Below are positions 1-7,114 of a stretch of DNA of 9,814 nt, piece by piece. Numbering within the stretch: position 1 is the stretch's first letter; each line of letters starts with the position of its first letter. The position numbers and the translations under genes are program-made. The DNA is from Acidothermaceae bacterium (lineage in GTDB: Bacteria; Actinomycetota; Actinomycetes; Acidothermales; Acidothermaceae). The notes beneath the pieces were generated by a model. The model was given only the letters and a program-made list of their open reading frames with translations, was not told where the DNA came from and made no database searches. The stretch covers positions 1 through 9,814 of the forward strand of contig JAICLV010000094.1 of assembly GCA_025925185.1 (NCBI GenBank), written 5' to 3'.

Positions 1-2516
1 ACCGTCCAGGCCTCGACCTCGCCAACCCCAAGCGACCTCGCCTGCTCGGCGAGGAAGAGCTGGCGGCGCGCGCGCTCCGGCGCGGTTGTGGAGGTGAGCT
101 GCTCCGCCTGCTCGACGAGCAGCGCCTGCACCGAGGCCGCCGGCGGTTCCGGTTCGTGCCGGTCCCTCGCCAGCACGGCCGCGTCGGCCTCGATCCGCAT
201 CCCCAGCCAGAGCAGCGGCCAGGCGTAACGCGGGGTAAAACCGTCCGCGTCGGCGCCGCGCAGCGCGTCGACGAGGGTCGCGCGCGCGCGGTTGTAATCA
301 CCGTGGCGGTATTCGAGAGTCACCTCGATGTAGGCCAACGACTGCGCGAACTGGGTGTCGTTACTGCCGCCGATCAGCCTTCTGGTGGCGCGCCCGTCGG
401 CGGTGGCATCGTCGTATCGGCCCTGCAGCAGCCGCAACTCGGCACGGATCAGATACAGCGTCGCGGCAAAGACGCCCTGCGGGTCGCCGGCCAACGATCT
501 CGCGATTAGCTCGGGAACCTCGTCCCATCGGCCAAGGCGCAGCAGCGCCTCACCCATGTTGCCGATCAGGTAGGCGCCCATCGAGCGGGCCATGCCGGCG
601 TCGGTCGCGAGTTCCAGCCCCCTGCGGGCCGCGTCGACCGCCTCGGTGTGCCGGCCGAGCATCCCGAGCACGTCCGACAGGTTGATCAGCCCACGCAACC
701 CGGTGAGGACGTCGTGCTGCAGCGCCAACTCGACGCCGTCGCGCAACGCCTGGACGCCCCCCTCGGCGTCGCCGAGATAGGCGCGCGCGATGCCGAGGGT
801 GGCCGCCGCGTCGGCTTCCTCGACTCCGGCACCGACCAGCCGCGCGGCGTCTCGCGCGCGCTCCGCCGTCTCCATCGATGCCTGCATCGCGCCGATGCGC
901 ATCTGGTAGCGGGCCAGCGACGCGAGGACGATCGCGTGGGCTTGCGTCGTCTCGCCCGCCGGTAGCAGCGACATCGCCTCGCGCAGCGAGGCGTCGTCGG
1001 TGCGCTCGCCGGCGGCGTCGCCGAGGGCGCGAGCCTTGCGCACCAGCAGCAGGGCGCGCCGCACGGGGTCGGAGTCGGCGGGAAGCCCGGCAAGCGCCTG
1101 GTCGTACAGCAAGATCGAGCGGTCCATCGCACCCGCGTCGTACGCGGCGTTCGCCGCGAGGCGGGTCAGCTCGACCAAGTCGAGTCCGGTGCGCTGTGCG
1201 GCGTCGGGCACGCGCGGCCAAATCTCCAACGCGCGCTCAAGATGACGTTGCGCCTCGACGGGGGCGTACCGGCTCATCGCCTGCCGGGCGGCGTCGACTG
1301 AGGCACCGAGCGCCCGGGGGAGATCGAGGGCCGCATACCAATGAAACGCGAGGATGGCCGGCAGCGCCGCAGCGTCCTCAACGAGTCGCGGCGCCGCCGA
1401 AAGGACTTCGCCGTAGGTCATGTGCAGGTGCACTCGCTCACCGGGCAGCATGTCGTCGTAGACCGCGTCGCGCGCCAGCGCGTGCCGAAACGCGTAGCCG
1501 TGCCCGGTCTCGTCGATGACCAGCAGGTGACTCTCAACTGCCTCGCGCAACGCGTCGAACAGCGCCGGTCCCTCAACACCGGCGACGGCTGCGAGCAACT
1601 GCTCTGACACGCTGCGCCCGCTCACCGCGGCGGTGCGCACCAGCCGTCGCGCCGGTTCGGTCAACGAATCGAGTCGGCTGAGCAAAACGTCGCGCAGCGA
1701 CGGCGGCAGGTCGGTGGGGTCGCCGCCACTTTGCACGGTGCCGGCCAATTCCTCAACCAGGAAAGCGTTTCCGCCGGACCGGTCGAAGATGACGTCGACG
1801 AGCTCGGGTCCCGGCGTCCGAGAAAGAATCGCGTCGAGCTGCGCTCCGACCTCAGCCCGGTCGAAGCGCGGCAAGTCGATACGGCGCACCGAACGCACGC
1901 GTTCCCAGCCGGTGAGCAGCGGGCGCAGCGGATGCCTGCGATGCAGCTCGTCCGAGCGGTAGGTCCCGACCAGCAGCACACGGACGTCGCGCATCGACCG
2001 CACCAGGAACGCCACCAGCTCAAGGGTCGACTGATCGGCCCAGTGCAGGTCCTCGATGACGAGCAGCAGCGGTCGGTCGGCGCTGAGCCGAGTCACCAGC
2101 GCGAGGACAAGCTCGAGCAGCTGCGCGGCCTGACCGCCGTCACGGTCGACGGGCGGCGCGACAACGTCGGGGTCGAGCTCAGGCAACAACCGGGCCAGCC
2201 CGCGCCTGCTTGGGCCGAACAGCTCGGCAAGCTCCTCCGTGGTGCGACCGCGAGCCAGCGCCCGCAGCGCGTCGACGAGCGGCGCGAGGGGCAAGCCGTC
2301 GGCACCGAGCTCGATGCAATGGCCGACGAGAACGACGAATCCCGCGTCGGCGGCGCGCCCGGTGAACTCCTCGATCAGCCGCGTCTTGCCAACCCCGGCC
2401 TCACCACCGACCAAAGCGAGCCCCGGCTGACCGTCGGCCGCGGCCGCCATCGCCAGGTCGAGTACGGCGAGTTCCCCCGAGCGCCCGACGAACACCGGGC
2501 TGACGACACTGCTCAC
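1..2516 (-). CDS. Large AAA-ATPase transcriptional regulator, LuxR/MalT-like (C-terminus cut by window edge)
   Basis: An uninterrupted minus-strand frame of about 838 residues runs off the left edge with no stop. The N-terminus has a VGR motif (residues 10-12), a Walker A GGEAGVGKT (37-45) and a Walker B-type LLLVIEDLHWAD ending near residue 161. This is the ATPase signature of large signal-transduction regulators (LAL/LuxR, also BTAD or cyclase-linked AAA proteins). From about residue 400 the protein is Ala/Arg/Leu-rich and helical, consistent with TPR-like repeats that sense a ligand or partner. In the LAL family a LuxR-type helix-turn-helix lies at the extreme C-terminus; that part is outside the window, so the DNA-binding assignment is inferred. 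The start is uncertain: GTG at 2516 puts the VGR motif at the usual distance, an in-frame GTG at 2534 is also possible, and neither has a clear ribosome binding site. It lies 55 bp downstream of dnaX on the same strand and may be read from that transcript. The ligand and target genes are unknown. Confidence 0.85.
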   Translation of the reverse strand, partial: MSSVVSPVFVGRSGELAVLDLAMAAAADGQPGLALVGGEAGVGKTRLIEEFTGRAADAGFVVLVGHCIELGADGLPLAPLVDALRALARGRTTEELAELFGPSRRGLARLLPELDPDVVAPPVDRDGGQAAQLLELVLALVTRLSADRPLLLVIEDLHWADQSTLELVAFLVRSMRDVRVLLVGTYRSDELHRRHPLRPLLTGWERVRSVRRIDLPRFDRAEVGAQLDAILSRTPGPELVDVIFDRSGGNAFLVEELAGTVQSGGDPTDLPPSLRDVLLSRLDSLTEPARRLVRTAAVSGRSVSEQLLAAVAGVEGPALFDALREAVESHLLVIDETGHGYAFRHALARDAVYDDMLPGERVHLHMTYGEVLSAAPRLVEDAAALPAILAFHWYAALDLPRALGASVDAARQAMSRYAPVEAQRHLERALEIWPRVPDAAQRTGLDLVELTRLAANAAYDAGAMDRSILLYDQALAGLPADSDPVRRALLLVRKARALGDAAGERTDDASLREAMSLLPAGETTQAHAIVLASLARYQMRIGAMQASMETAERARDAARLVGAGVEEADAAATLGIARAYLGDAEGGVQALRDGVELALQHDVLTGLRGLINLSDVLGMLGRHTEAVDAARRGLELATDAGMARSMGAYLIGNMGEALLRLGRWDEVPELIARSLAGDPQGVFAATLYLIRAELRLLQGRYDDATADGRATRRLIGGSNDTQFAQSLAYIEVTLEYRHGDYNRARATLVDALRGADADGFTPRYAWPLLWLGMRIEADAAVLARDRHEPEPPAASVQALLVEQAEQLTSTTAPERARRQLFLAEQARSLGVGEVEAWT

Positions 2517-2571
2517 GTCGCGACACGGTGTCACAAATGCACGCTGATCGCAGCCGATCAGGCACGATGCG

Positions 2572-4422
2572 TCAGCCGCCGGCCTCACCGTCGTCGATAA
2601 CCGTGGCGCCAAGGTGGCGCTGCAGCAACGCCAGACCCGACGAACCGTCGTCCGCGTCGTCGTCGTCCAGGTCGGGAAGGTCGGGCTCGTCGGGGAAGCC
2701 GGACGGCGCCGGCGAGGGCACCGGGTCGGGCCGCTCCGACCGGCGAGCCGGCTGGGCGGGAGGCGACGATGTCCGAGGCGGGGAGGCAGGCGCAGACGGC
2801 GCGGACGGCGGGCTCACGGGCGGCGCCGGGGTGGCGGAACCACTCGAGCCGCCGGCAAGTGTGGTCTCGATCCGCCAGTCGCTGCCCAGCACGGCTTTGA
2901 GCGCCTCACGCAGGGCGTCCTCGTTCGCGTTGCCCATCTTGAACTGCCGCTCAAGCGGGCCGGTCATGAAGCCCAGCACCAGCACGTTGCCGCGCACGTC
3001 GACCACCTGCGCCGGCCCCGACAGCAGCAACGCGTGGGTCGTGCGACGAAGCTTCTTGGTGGCCTCGAGGACGTCGTCCCACAACCGGCGCATCGCGGTT
3101 GCGTCGACCTCGCCAGCAACGGCAGGCGCGGGCGCCGCAGGCGCGGGCGCAGGTGCCGCGGGCGCAGGTGCCGTAGCGGGCGCGGGAGCGGCCTCGGCTG
3201 CCCGCTCCGCTGCGGGCGCTGGCGGCGTCGGGGCCCTGCCCGCTGCGGCCCCGGCACCGCTAGCGGAAAGCCGCCGCTCCAACCGCTCGACGCGCACCAG
3301 CAGACTGGCCGGGTCGTCGTGTGCGCCCGGCAGTAGCACTCGGGCGCAGATCAGCTCTAGCAGCAGCCGGGGCGCGGTCGCGCCACGCATCTCGGTGAGG
3401 CCCGCGTTGACGAGGTCGGCCGCCCGGGTCAGCTCGGCCCGGCCGAGTTGGCCCGCCTGCCGGCGCATCCGCTCCAGCACGTCCGAGGGAACGTCGAGCA
3501 GGCCCTTCTCCCCGGCGTCCGGAATGGCCTCGAGGACGATCAAATCGCGCAAGCGGCCGAGCAGGTCCTCGGCGAAGCGCCGTGGATCGTGGCCGGCCTC
3601 CATCACGCGGTCGACAATCTCGAGCACCGCGCCGCCGTCGTGCGCGGCGAACGCGTCGACGACGTCATCGATCAGGCTCGCGTCGGTGTAGCCGAGCAGG
3701 GCGACCGCGCGCTGGTAGGTGACACCGTCGTCGTCCGCGCCCGCGACCAGCTGGTCGAGCACCGACTGCGCGTCGCGAACCGACCCCGCGCCCGCGCGCA
3801 CGACGAGGCCGAGCGCCGCCGGCTCGATCGGCACGCCCTCCGCCTCGCAGATGCGCGCGAGGTTGTCGCGCAGCGCGCCCGGCGGCACCAGCCGGAACGG
3901 GTAATGATGCGTGCGCGACCGGATCGTGCCGATGACCTTTTCCGGCTCGGTGGTCGCGAAGATGAACTTCACATGCGGGGGCGGCTCTTCGACCAGCTTC
4001 AGCAGCGCGTTGAACGCGGCCGTGGTGACCATGTGCGCTTCGTCGATGATGTAGATCTTGAAGCGCGAGCTGACCGGTGCGTACATCGATCGCTCGCGCA
4101 GATCGCGCGCGTCGTCGACAAGACCGTGCGACGCGGCGTCGATCTCGATGACGTCGATGCTGCCCGGCCCGGACGGCGCGAGGTCGAGGCACGACTGGCA
4201 CTTGCCGCACGGCTCGGGCGTCGGGCCCTGCTCGCAGTTCAACGAGCGGGCCAAGATGCGCGCGGACGACGTCTTGCCGCACCCGCGCGGCCCCGAGAAC
4301 AGGTACGCGTGATGCACCCGGTTGTTGCGCAGCGCCTGCTGCAGCGGCTCGGTGACGTGCTCCTGGCCGATCACCTCGGCGAACGTGCTCGGCCGATACT
4401 TGCGATACAGCGCCAGACTCAC
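2572..4422 (-). CDS. dnaX: DNA polymerase III subunit gamma/tau
   Basis: 616 residues. This is the clamp-loader ATPase of the replicative polymerase, which with delta and delta' loads the beta clamp. Visible in order: the N-terminal LALYRKYRPSTF signature, Walker A GPRGCGKTS (44-52), a zinc module of four cysteines (63, 72, 75, 78), Walker B IIDEAH (125-130), the NALLKLVEEPP segment (138-148), sensor 1 FATTEPEKVI (155-164) and a S-R-T version of the arginine-finger SRC motif (169-171). A flexible Ala/Pro linker near residues 415-450 precedes a C-terminal domain and an Asp-rich tail. I chose GTG 4422 because a GGAGGG lies 10 nt upstream and the family signature starts right there. The in-frame GTG at 4461 would fall inside the SRP RNA. 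The family usually continues at this length in actinobacteria as the long tau-like form; I see no poly-A slippery site like the one in E. coli that makes the short gamma form. Confidence 0.97.
   Translation of the reverse strand: MSLALYRKYRPSTFAEVIGQEHVTEPLQQALRNNRVHHAYLFSGPRGCGKTSSARILARSLNCEQGPTPEPCGKCQSCLDLAPSGPGSIDVIEIDAASHGLVDDARDLRERSMYAPVSSRFKIYIIDEAHMVTTAAFNALLKLVEEPPPHVKFIFATTEPEKVIGTIRSRTHHYPFRLVPPGALRDNLARICEAEGVPIEPAALGLVVRAGAGSVRDAQSVLDQLVAGADDDGVTYQRAVALLGYTDASLIDDVVDAFAAHDGGAVLEIVDRVMEAGHDPRRFAEDLLGRLRDLIVLEAIPDAGEKGLLDVPSDVLERMRRQAGQLGRAELTRAADLVNAGLTEMRGATAPRLLLELICARVLLPGAHDDPASLLVRVERLERRLSASGAGAAAGRAPTPPAPAAERAAEAAPAPATAPAPAAPAPAPAAPAPAVAGEVDATAMRRLWDDVLEATKKLRRTTHALLLSGPAQVVDVRGNVLVLGFMTGPLERQFKMGNANEDALREALKAVLGSDWRIETTLAGGSSGSATPAPPVSPPSAPSAPASPPRTSSPPAQPARRSERPDPVPSPAPSGFPDEPDLPDLDDDDADDGSSGLALLQRHLGATVIDDGEAGG
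3143..3172. repeat. 15-bp tandem repeat in the dnaX Ala/Pro linker
   Basis: GCGGGCGCAGGTGCC occurs twice head to tail (3143-3157 and 3158-3172), inside a longer low-complexity stretch of about 3118-3190. The period is a multiple of three, so changes in copy number keep the dnaX frame. On the coding strand it encodes the alternating Ala/Pro segment between the clamp-loader core and the C-terminal domain. Confidence 0.8.
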
Positions 4423-4432
4423 GAGCTTCGGG

Positions 4433-4438
4433 CCCTCC
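4433..4438 (-). promoter_or_regulatory. dnaX ribosome binding site
   Basis: GGAGGG on the minus strand, 10 nt before the GTG at 4422. It decides the dnaX start in favour of the shorter protein over the in-frame GTG at 4461, which lies in the SRP RNA. Confidence 0.7.
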
Positions 4439-4447
4439 GATCGAAAG

Positions 4448-4535
4448 GACCCCCCGCGCACCCGCCAGGGCCCGCTTACCCTTGCTGCCTTCCGGCCCTG
4501 GGGGGGTTCGTGGGATGGACGCCGCGCGAGGGGTC
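4448..4535 (-). ncRNA. ffs: Small bacterial signal recognition particle RNA (4.5S type)
   Basis: This is the RNA core of the signal recognition particle; it binds Ffh and directs ribosomes making membrane proteins to the FtsY receptor. The minus strand carries the highly conserved apical sequence GGCCGGAAGGCAGCAAGGG with its GGAA tetraloop and asymmetric internal loop, which is the Ffh M-domain binding site. The flanks CCAGGGCC and GGGCCCUGG form the next helix. The ends were set by a 12-bp terminal helix between GACCCCTCGCGC (4535-4524) and GCGCGGGGGGTC (4459-4448), all paired with one G-U wobble. That gives about 88 nt, the small SRP RNA without an Alu domain. Exact ends may differ by a few bases. 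It lies between the LysR gene and dnaX; an SRP RNA directly upstream of dnaX is a familiar actinobacterial arrangement. Confidence 0.93.
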
Positions 4536-4543
4536 TGTCCGCG

Positions 4544-4549
4544 AGTCTA
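4544..4549 (-). promoter_or_regulatory. Probable -10 box of the SRP RNA gene
   Basis: TAGACT on the minus strand fits the actinobacterial TAnnnT consensus and ends 8 nt before the inferred 5' end of ffs at 4535. Its first three bases are the TAG stop codon of the upstream LysR gene. No convincing -35 hexamer lies at 17-18 bp, so the call rests on the -10 match and its spacing. Confidence 0.5.
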
Positions 4550-5440
4550 CTGATGGACGACGTCGGTGCGAGTCCCCGCTGTGGATGCGCATCCGATGAA
4601 CGCTTGCGCGGCCGGCGACAGCGGCGCGGGCCGGTGCACGATGCCGTACCGCCTGCTGATCACCGGCGTGGTCGCGACCACGACCGCGCCGAGTTTTCGC
4701 GCGTCAGCCGCCATCGGCTCCGGCAGGAACGCCGTGCCGGCGCCCGCCAGCACCAGCGCGATCAGCGCCTCCCGATGACCGGTCTCGACGCAAACATCAG
4801 CGGCGCCGGCCGGGGTGTGCGCGAGCGCCTCGTCGAGTCGGCTTCGCGACGACGTCCCCGCCGGCGTCGCGACGAACTGAAGGGAATCGAAGCGCCGCAG
4901 CGGAAACGGGTCAACCACATCGGACGACGCCGGCAGCACCAGCTGGAACGGCTGGCGGCCTAACTCGATCGCGCGCAACTCGGTGGCGGAGCACGGCAGT
5001 TCGGTGAGCCCTAGTTCGCACACGCCGGCGACGACGGCCGACTCCACGCCGTCGACGGCCGACACCTCGGGCGCGCGCACAACCACGTCCGGGTGACGGC
5101 GGCGAAAGGCGCCGACAAGCTCGGCAAGCGGCTGCACCAGCGTCGGAATGGCCGCGACGTCGAGCGCGCCGCCGGCGAGTTCGCCCACCCGCGCCACCGA
5201 GTCCTCGGCGACGGTGAAGTCACGCAGGATTTGCCGAGCCGGCTCAAGCAGCGCCTCCCCTGCGGCGGTCAGCCGCACACCGCGTCCCAACCGGTGAAAA
5301 AGGGCGACGCCCGCTCTCTTCTCTAGCGCGGCGATTGATTGCGACAGGCTCGGCTGCGCGATGCCCAAGTCGTCGGCCGCCCGGGAAAACCCGCCATGGT
5401 CGACCACGGCGACGAAGCAGCGCAACTGGCGACGGTCCAC
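4547..5440 (-). CDS. LysR-family transcriptional regulator
   Basis: 297 residues, the normal length for the family. The N-terminus MDRRQLRCFVAVVDHGGFSRAA continues into the winged helix-turn-helix, with recognition-helix region AQPSLSQSIAALE (28-40) and the conserved wing segment ending in LTAAGEALL. Residues from about 90 on form the two-lobed inducer-binding domain (AIPTLVQPLAELVGAFRRRHPDVVV and onward). The regulator would bind as a tetramer at T-N11-A sites. The GTG at 5440 fits the usual family N-terminus; there is no clear Shine-Dalgarno sequence, and a -10-like TACTAT ends 6 nt before it, so the message may be leaderless. It is divergent from the MFS exporter gene at 5539, which is its most likely target, and possibly represses or autoregulates itself. 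The inducer cannot be read from the sequence. Confidence 0.95.
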   Translation of the reverse strand: MDRRQLRCFVAVVDHGGFSRAADDLGIAQPSLSQSIAALEKRAGVALFHRLGRGVRLTAAGEALLEPARQILRDFTVAEDSVARVGELAGGALDVAAIPTLVQPLAELVGAFRRRHPDVVVRAPEVSAVDGVESAVVAGVCELGLTELPCSATELRAIELGRQPFQLVLPASSDVVDPFPLRRFDSLQFVATPAGTSSRSRLDEALAHTPAGAADVCVETGHREALIALVLAGAGTAFLPEPMAADARKLGAVVVATTPVISRRYGIVHRPAPLSPAAQAFIGCASTAGTRTDVVHQ

Positions 5441-5446
5441 GAAGTC

Positions 5447-5461
5447 ATAGTAATCGCCTAT
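5447..5461. promoter_or_regulatory. Candidate LysR-type operator (T-N11-A palindrome)
   Basis: ATAG (5447-5450) and CTAT (5458-5461) form a perfect inverted repeat around a 7-bp centre, giving T (5448) - N11 - A (5460), the LysR-family binding consensus. It lies in the gap between the divergent LysR and MFS genes. More CTAT half-sites follow at 5474, 5480 and 5489, as expected for an activation-site half. It overlaps the possible regulator -10 box TACTAT (5452-5447, minus strand), which suggests autoregulation. Confidence 0.55.
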
Positions 5462-5483
5462 CAGGAACGGCGACTATCGCTAT

Positions 5484-5512
5484 TTGACCTATTGAACGGG
5501 AAGGTCGAACGT
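5484..5512 (+). promoter_or_regulatory. Candidate promoter of the MFS exporter gene
   Basis: TTGACC (5484-5489) as a -35 box is followed after 17 bp by GAACGT (5507-5512), which keeps the A2 and T6 positions of the actinobacterial -10. It would start transcription near 5519 and leave a leader of about 20 nt. It lies just downstream of the candidate LysR operator, with a CTAT half-site overlapping the -35 end. The -10 match is weak. Confidence 0.35.
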
Positions 5513-5538
5513 GTGGGGGTGGCTCCGAAAAGAACGCC

Positions 5539-7005
5539 GTGACGGACAGCGGCTGGCAGCGGCTCCTCGCCGAGCCGCGCCGCCCCGAACGGGTGCGCGC
5601 CATGAGCAACGCGCACTGGCTGGTCGTCGCCTCGGTGTGCGTCGGCGCCTTCATGGGCCAACTCGACGCGAGCATCGTCACCCTCGCTACCCCGGCGCTG
5701 CAGCAGCACTTCGACATCAGCCTGGCCGCCGCGTCGTGGGTCGCGCTGTCGTACCTGCTCACCTTGGTCGCGGCGGTGGTGCCGATCGGACGGCTGGCCG
5801 ACGCGGTCGGTCGCAAGATGCTCTACATCTACGGCTTCGGTGTCTTCACCCTGGCGTCGGTCGGGTGTGCGCTTGCGCCGTCGATCGGCGCGCTCGACGC
5901 CCTTCGGGTGGTGCAGGCGATCGGTGCCGCGATGCTGCAGGCGAACAGCGTCGCCTTGATCCGGCTCGCCATGCCACCCGGTCAGGTCGGCCGGGGCATC
6001 GGCGTCCAGGCGGTGGCTCAAGCACTCGGTCTGGCGCTCGGGCCCTCCGTCGGCGGGCTGTTGGTGCACCTCGGCGGGTGGCGGCTGGTGTTCTTGGTCA
6101 ACGCGCCCGTCGGGGTGATCGGCGTCGCCGCCGGCCTGGTCTTCTTGCCACGCAGCCGACAACTCCGCCAGATCGAGCGCATGGACTACCGAGGCCTGCT
6201 GCTTTTCGTCCCGGTCGTCGTCGGCGCGCTGCTCACCTTGACCGACGCGCAGCACGGTTCGCTGGTGCGGGCCACCATCGTCGTGCCGCTCGTGATCACC
6301 GTCGTCGCGGGCCTGGCGCTGCGCCGGCACACCAGGTCGCTGCTTGGCCGGGGCGGCGAGCCGCTGCTGCCGGTCGACCTGTTCGCCCGACGCGACTTCA
6401 GCCGCGCCATCTTCGCCGGCCTGCTGTCCTACCTGGTCCTCTTCGGCATGCTCTTCATCACGCCGTTCGAGGTGGAGCGCACGTTTGGCTGGCGGCCGGA
6501 CGCCACCGGCCTGCTGCTCACGATCCTGCCCGCCTGCATCGCGGTGTCGACCCCGTTCGCCGGGCGCCTTGCCGACGCCAACGGCACCCGGCTCCCGACC
6601 GCGATCGGCATGGCGCTGGCGACCGCCGGGTTCGCGATCGTCGCCACGACGCCGGCGAGTGTCGCGATGGTCGCGGTGGCGCTGGCGTTCGTCGGCGTGG
6701 GCTCTGGCATGTTCACCCCCGCCAACAACGCCGCCATCATGCTGAGCGCGCCGGCCGCCCGGGCGAGCGTCGCGGGCGGCGTGCTGAACATGACCCGCGC
6801 GTTCGGAACCGCGCTCGGCGTCGCGGTCACCAGCCTCGCGTACTCGGCCGTCGGCGCCGGCTCGACCGGCTACCGGGTCGCCACCGGCTGCCTCGCAGTG
6901 TTGGCGGTCGTCGCCGTGGTGGCGGTGCTACTCGGCGACCAGCACGCGTTGCCGACCGGCGACCAGGCGGAATCGGCTACCCTGCACGGCGGAGGATTCG
7001 CATAG
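5539..7005 (+). CDS. MFS drug exporter, DHA2 (14-helix, EmrB/QacA-like) family
   Basis: 488 residues with 14 hydrophobic segments, the DHA2 layout of proton-driven multidrug exporters in the cytoplasmic membrane. Visible motifs: the helix-1 motif LDASIVTLA (42-50), motif A GRLADAVGRK (84-93) in the loop between helices 2 and 3, and the antiporter motif C region GLALGPSVGG (164-173) continuing to GGWRLVFLVNAP. The second half has a weaker motif A copy, GRLADANGTR. I start at GTG 5539; the in-frame ATG 5602 (residue 22, MSNAHWLVV) would still keep every helix, and neither has a strong ribosome binding site. It is divergent from the LysR gene, which probably controls it. The last four codons and the TAG stop lie inside the tRNA-Ser gene that starts at 6991. 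The substrate is unknown; drug or metabolite export is inferred from the family. Confidence 0.94.
   Translation: MTDSGWQRLLAEPRRPERVRAMSNAHWLVVASVCVGAFMGQLDASIVTLATPALQQHFDISLAAASWVALSYLLTLVAAVVPIGRLADAVGRKMLYIYGFGVFTLASVGCALAPSIGALDALRVVQAIGAAMLQANSVALIRLAMPPGQVGRGIGVQAVAQALGLALGPSVGGLLVHLGGWRLVFLVNAPVGVIGVAAGLVFLPRSRQLRQIERMDYRGLLLFVPVVVGALLTLTDAQHGSLVRATIVVPLVITVVAGLALRRHTRSLLGRGGEPLLPVDLFARRDFSRAIFAGLLSYLVLFGMLFITPFEVERTFGWRPDATGLLLTILPACIAVSTPFAGRLADANGTRLPTAIGMALATAGFAIVATTPASVAMVAVALAFVGVGSGMFTPANNAAIMLSAPAARASVAGGVLNMTRAFGTALGVAVTSLAYSAVGAGSTGYRVATGCLAVLAVVAVVAVLLGDQHALPTGDQAESATLHGGGFA
6978..6983 (+). promoter_or_regulatory. Possible -10 box of tRNA-Ser within the exporter gene
   Basis: TACCCT fits TAnnnT and ends 7 nt before the tRNA 5' end at 6991, the distance expected for initiation just before the mature RNA. 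It lies inside the last codons of the exporter gene. No well-placed -35 hexamer is visible: TTGCCG at 6949 is 23 bp away. The tRNA could instead be processed from the exporter transcript. Confidence 0.4.
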
Positions 7006-7075
7006 TGGCCGAGTGCGCACGCTTGGAAAGCGTGTAGAGGGCAACCTCTCGCGGGTTCAAATCCCGCATCCTCCG
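6991..7075 (+). tRNA. tRNA-Ser(GGA)
   Basis: 85 nt, reading UCC and UCU codons. The acceptor arm pairs GGAGGAT (6991-6997) with ATCCTCC (7068-7074), followed by discriminator G at 7075. The D arm has a GCA/TGC stem. The anticodon stem CACGC/GCGTG (7018-7022 and 7030-7034) closes the loop TTGGAAA, with anticodon GGA at 7025-7027. A long variable arm, GAGGGCAACCTC, marks a class II tRNA. The T arm GCGGG-TTCAAAT-CCCGC (7051-7067) is perfect. CCA is not encoded and must be added by nucleotidyltransferase. The first 15 bases overlap the end of the MFS exporter gene. Confidence 0.97.
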
Positions 7076-7114
7076 CGCAACGCCTTTCGGCGGGAGTCTG
7101 GAGCCCGATCTGCG

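Noticed and set aside
2528..4599. Long plus-strand open frames opposite dnaX (for example 2528-3691 and 3448-4599)
   Set aside because: They are antisense to clear dnaX motifs, have Arg/Ser/Ala-rich low-complexity translations and are by-products of high GC content.
5511..7037. A 508-residue plus-strand frame that is longer than the exporter
   Set aside because: It is offset against the DHA2 reading frame, extremely Arg-rich and has no recognisable domain; the exporter frame holds all family motifs.
7079..7096. Small CGCC-TTTC-GGCG hairpin after the tRNA
   Set aside because: A 4-bp stem without a T-run; it cannot be called a terminator on sequence alone.
7013..7114. N-terminal extension of the mannosyltransferase back into the tRNA
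   Set aside because: It would translate tRNA sequence; ATG 7115 has its own ribosome binding site and a normal family N-terminus.
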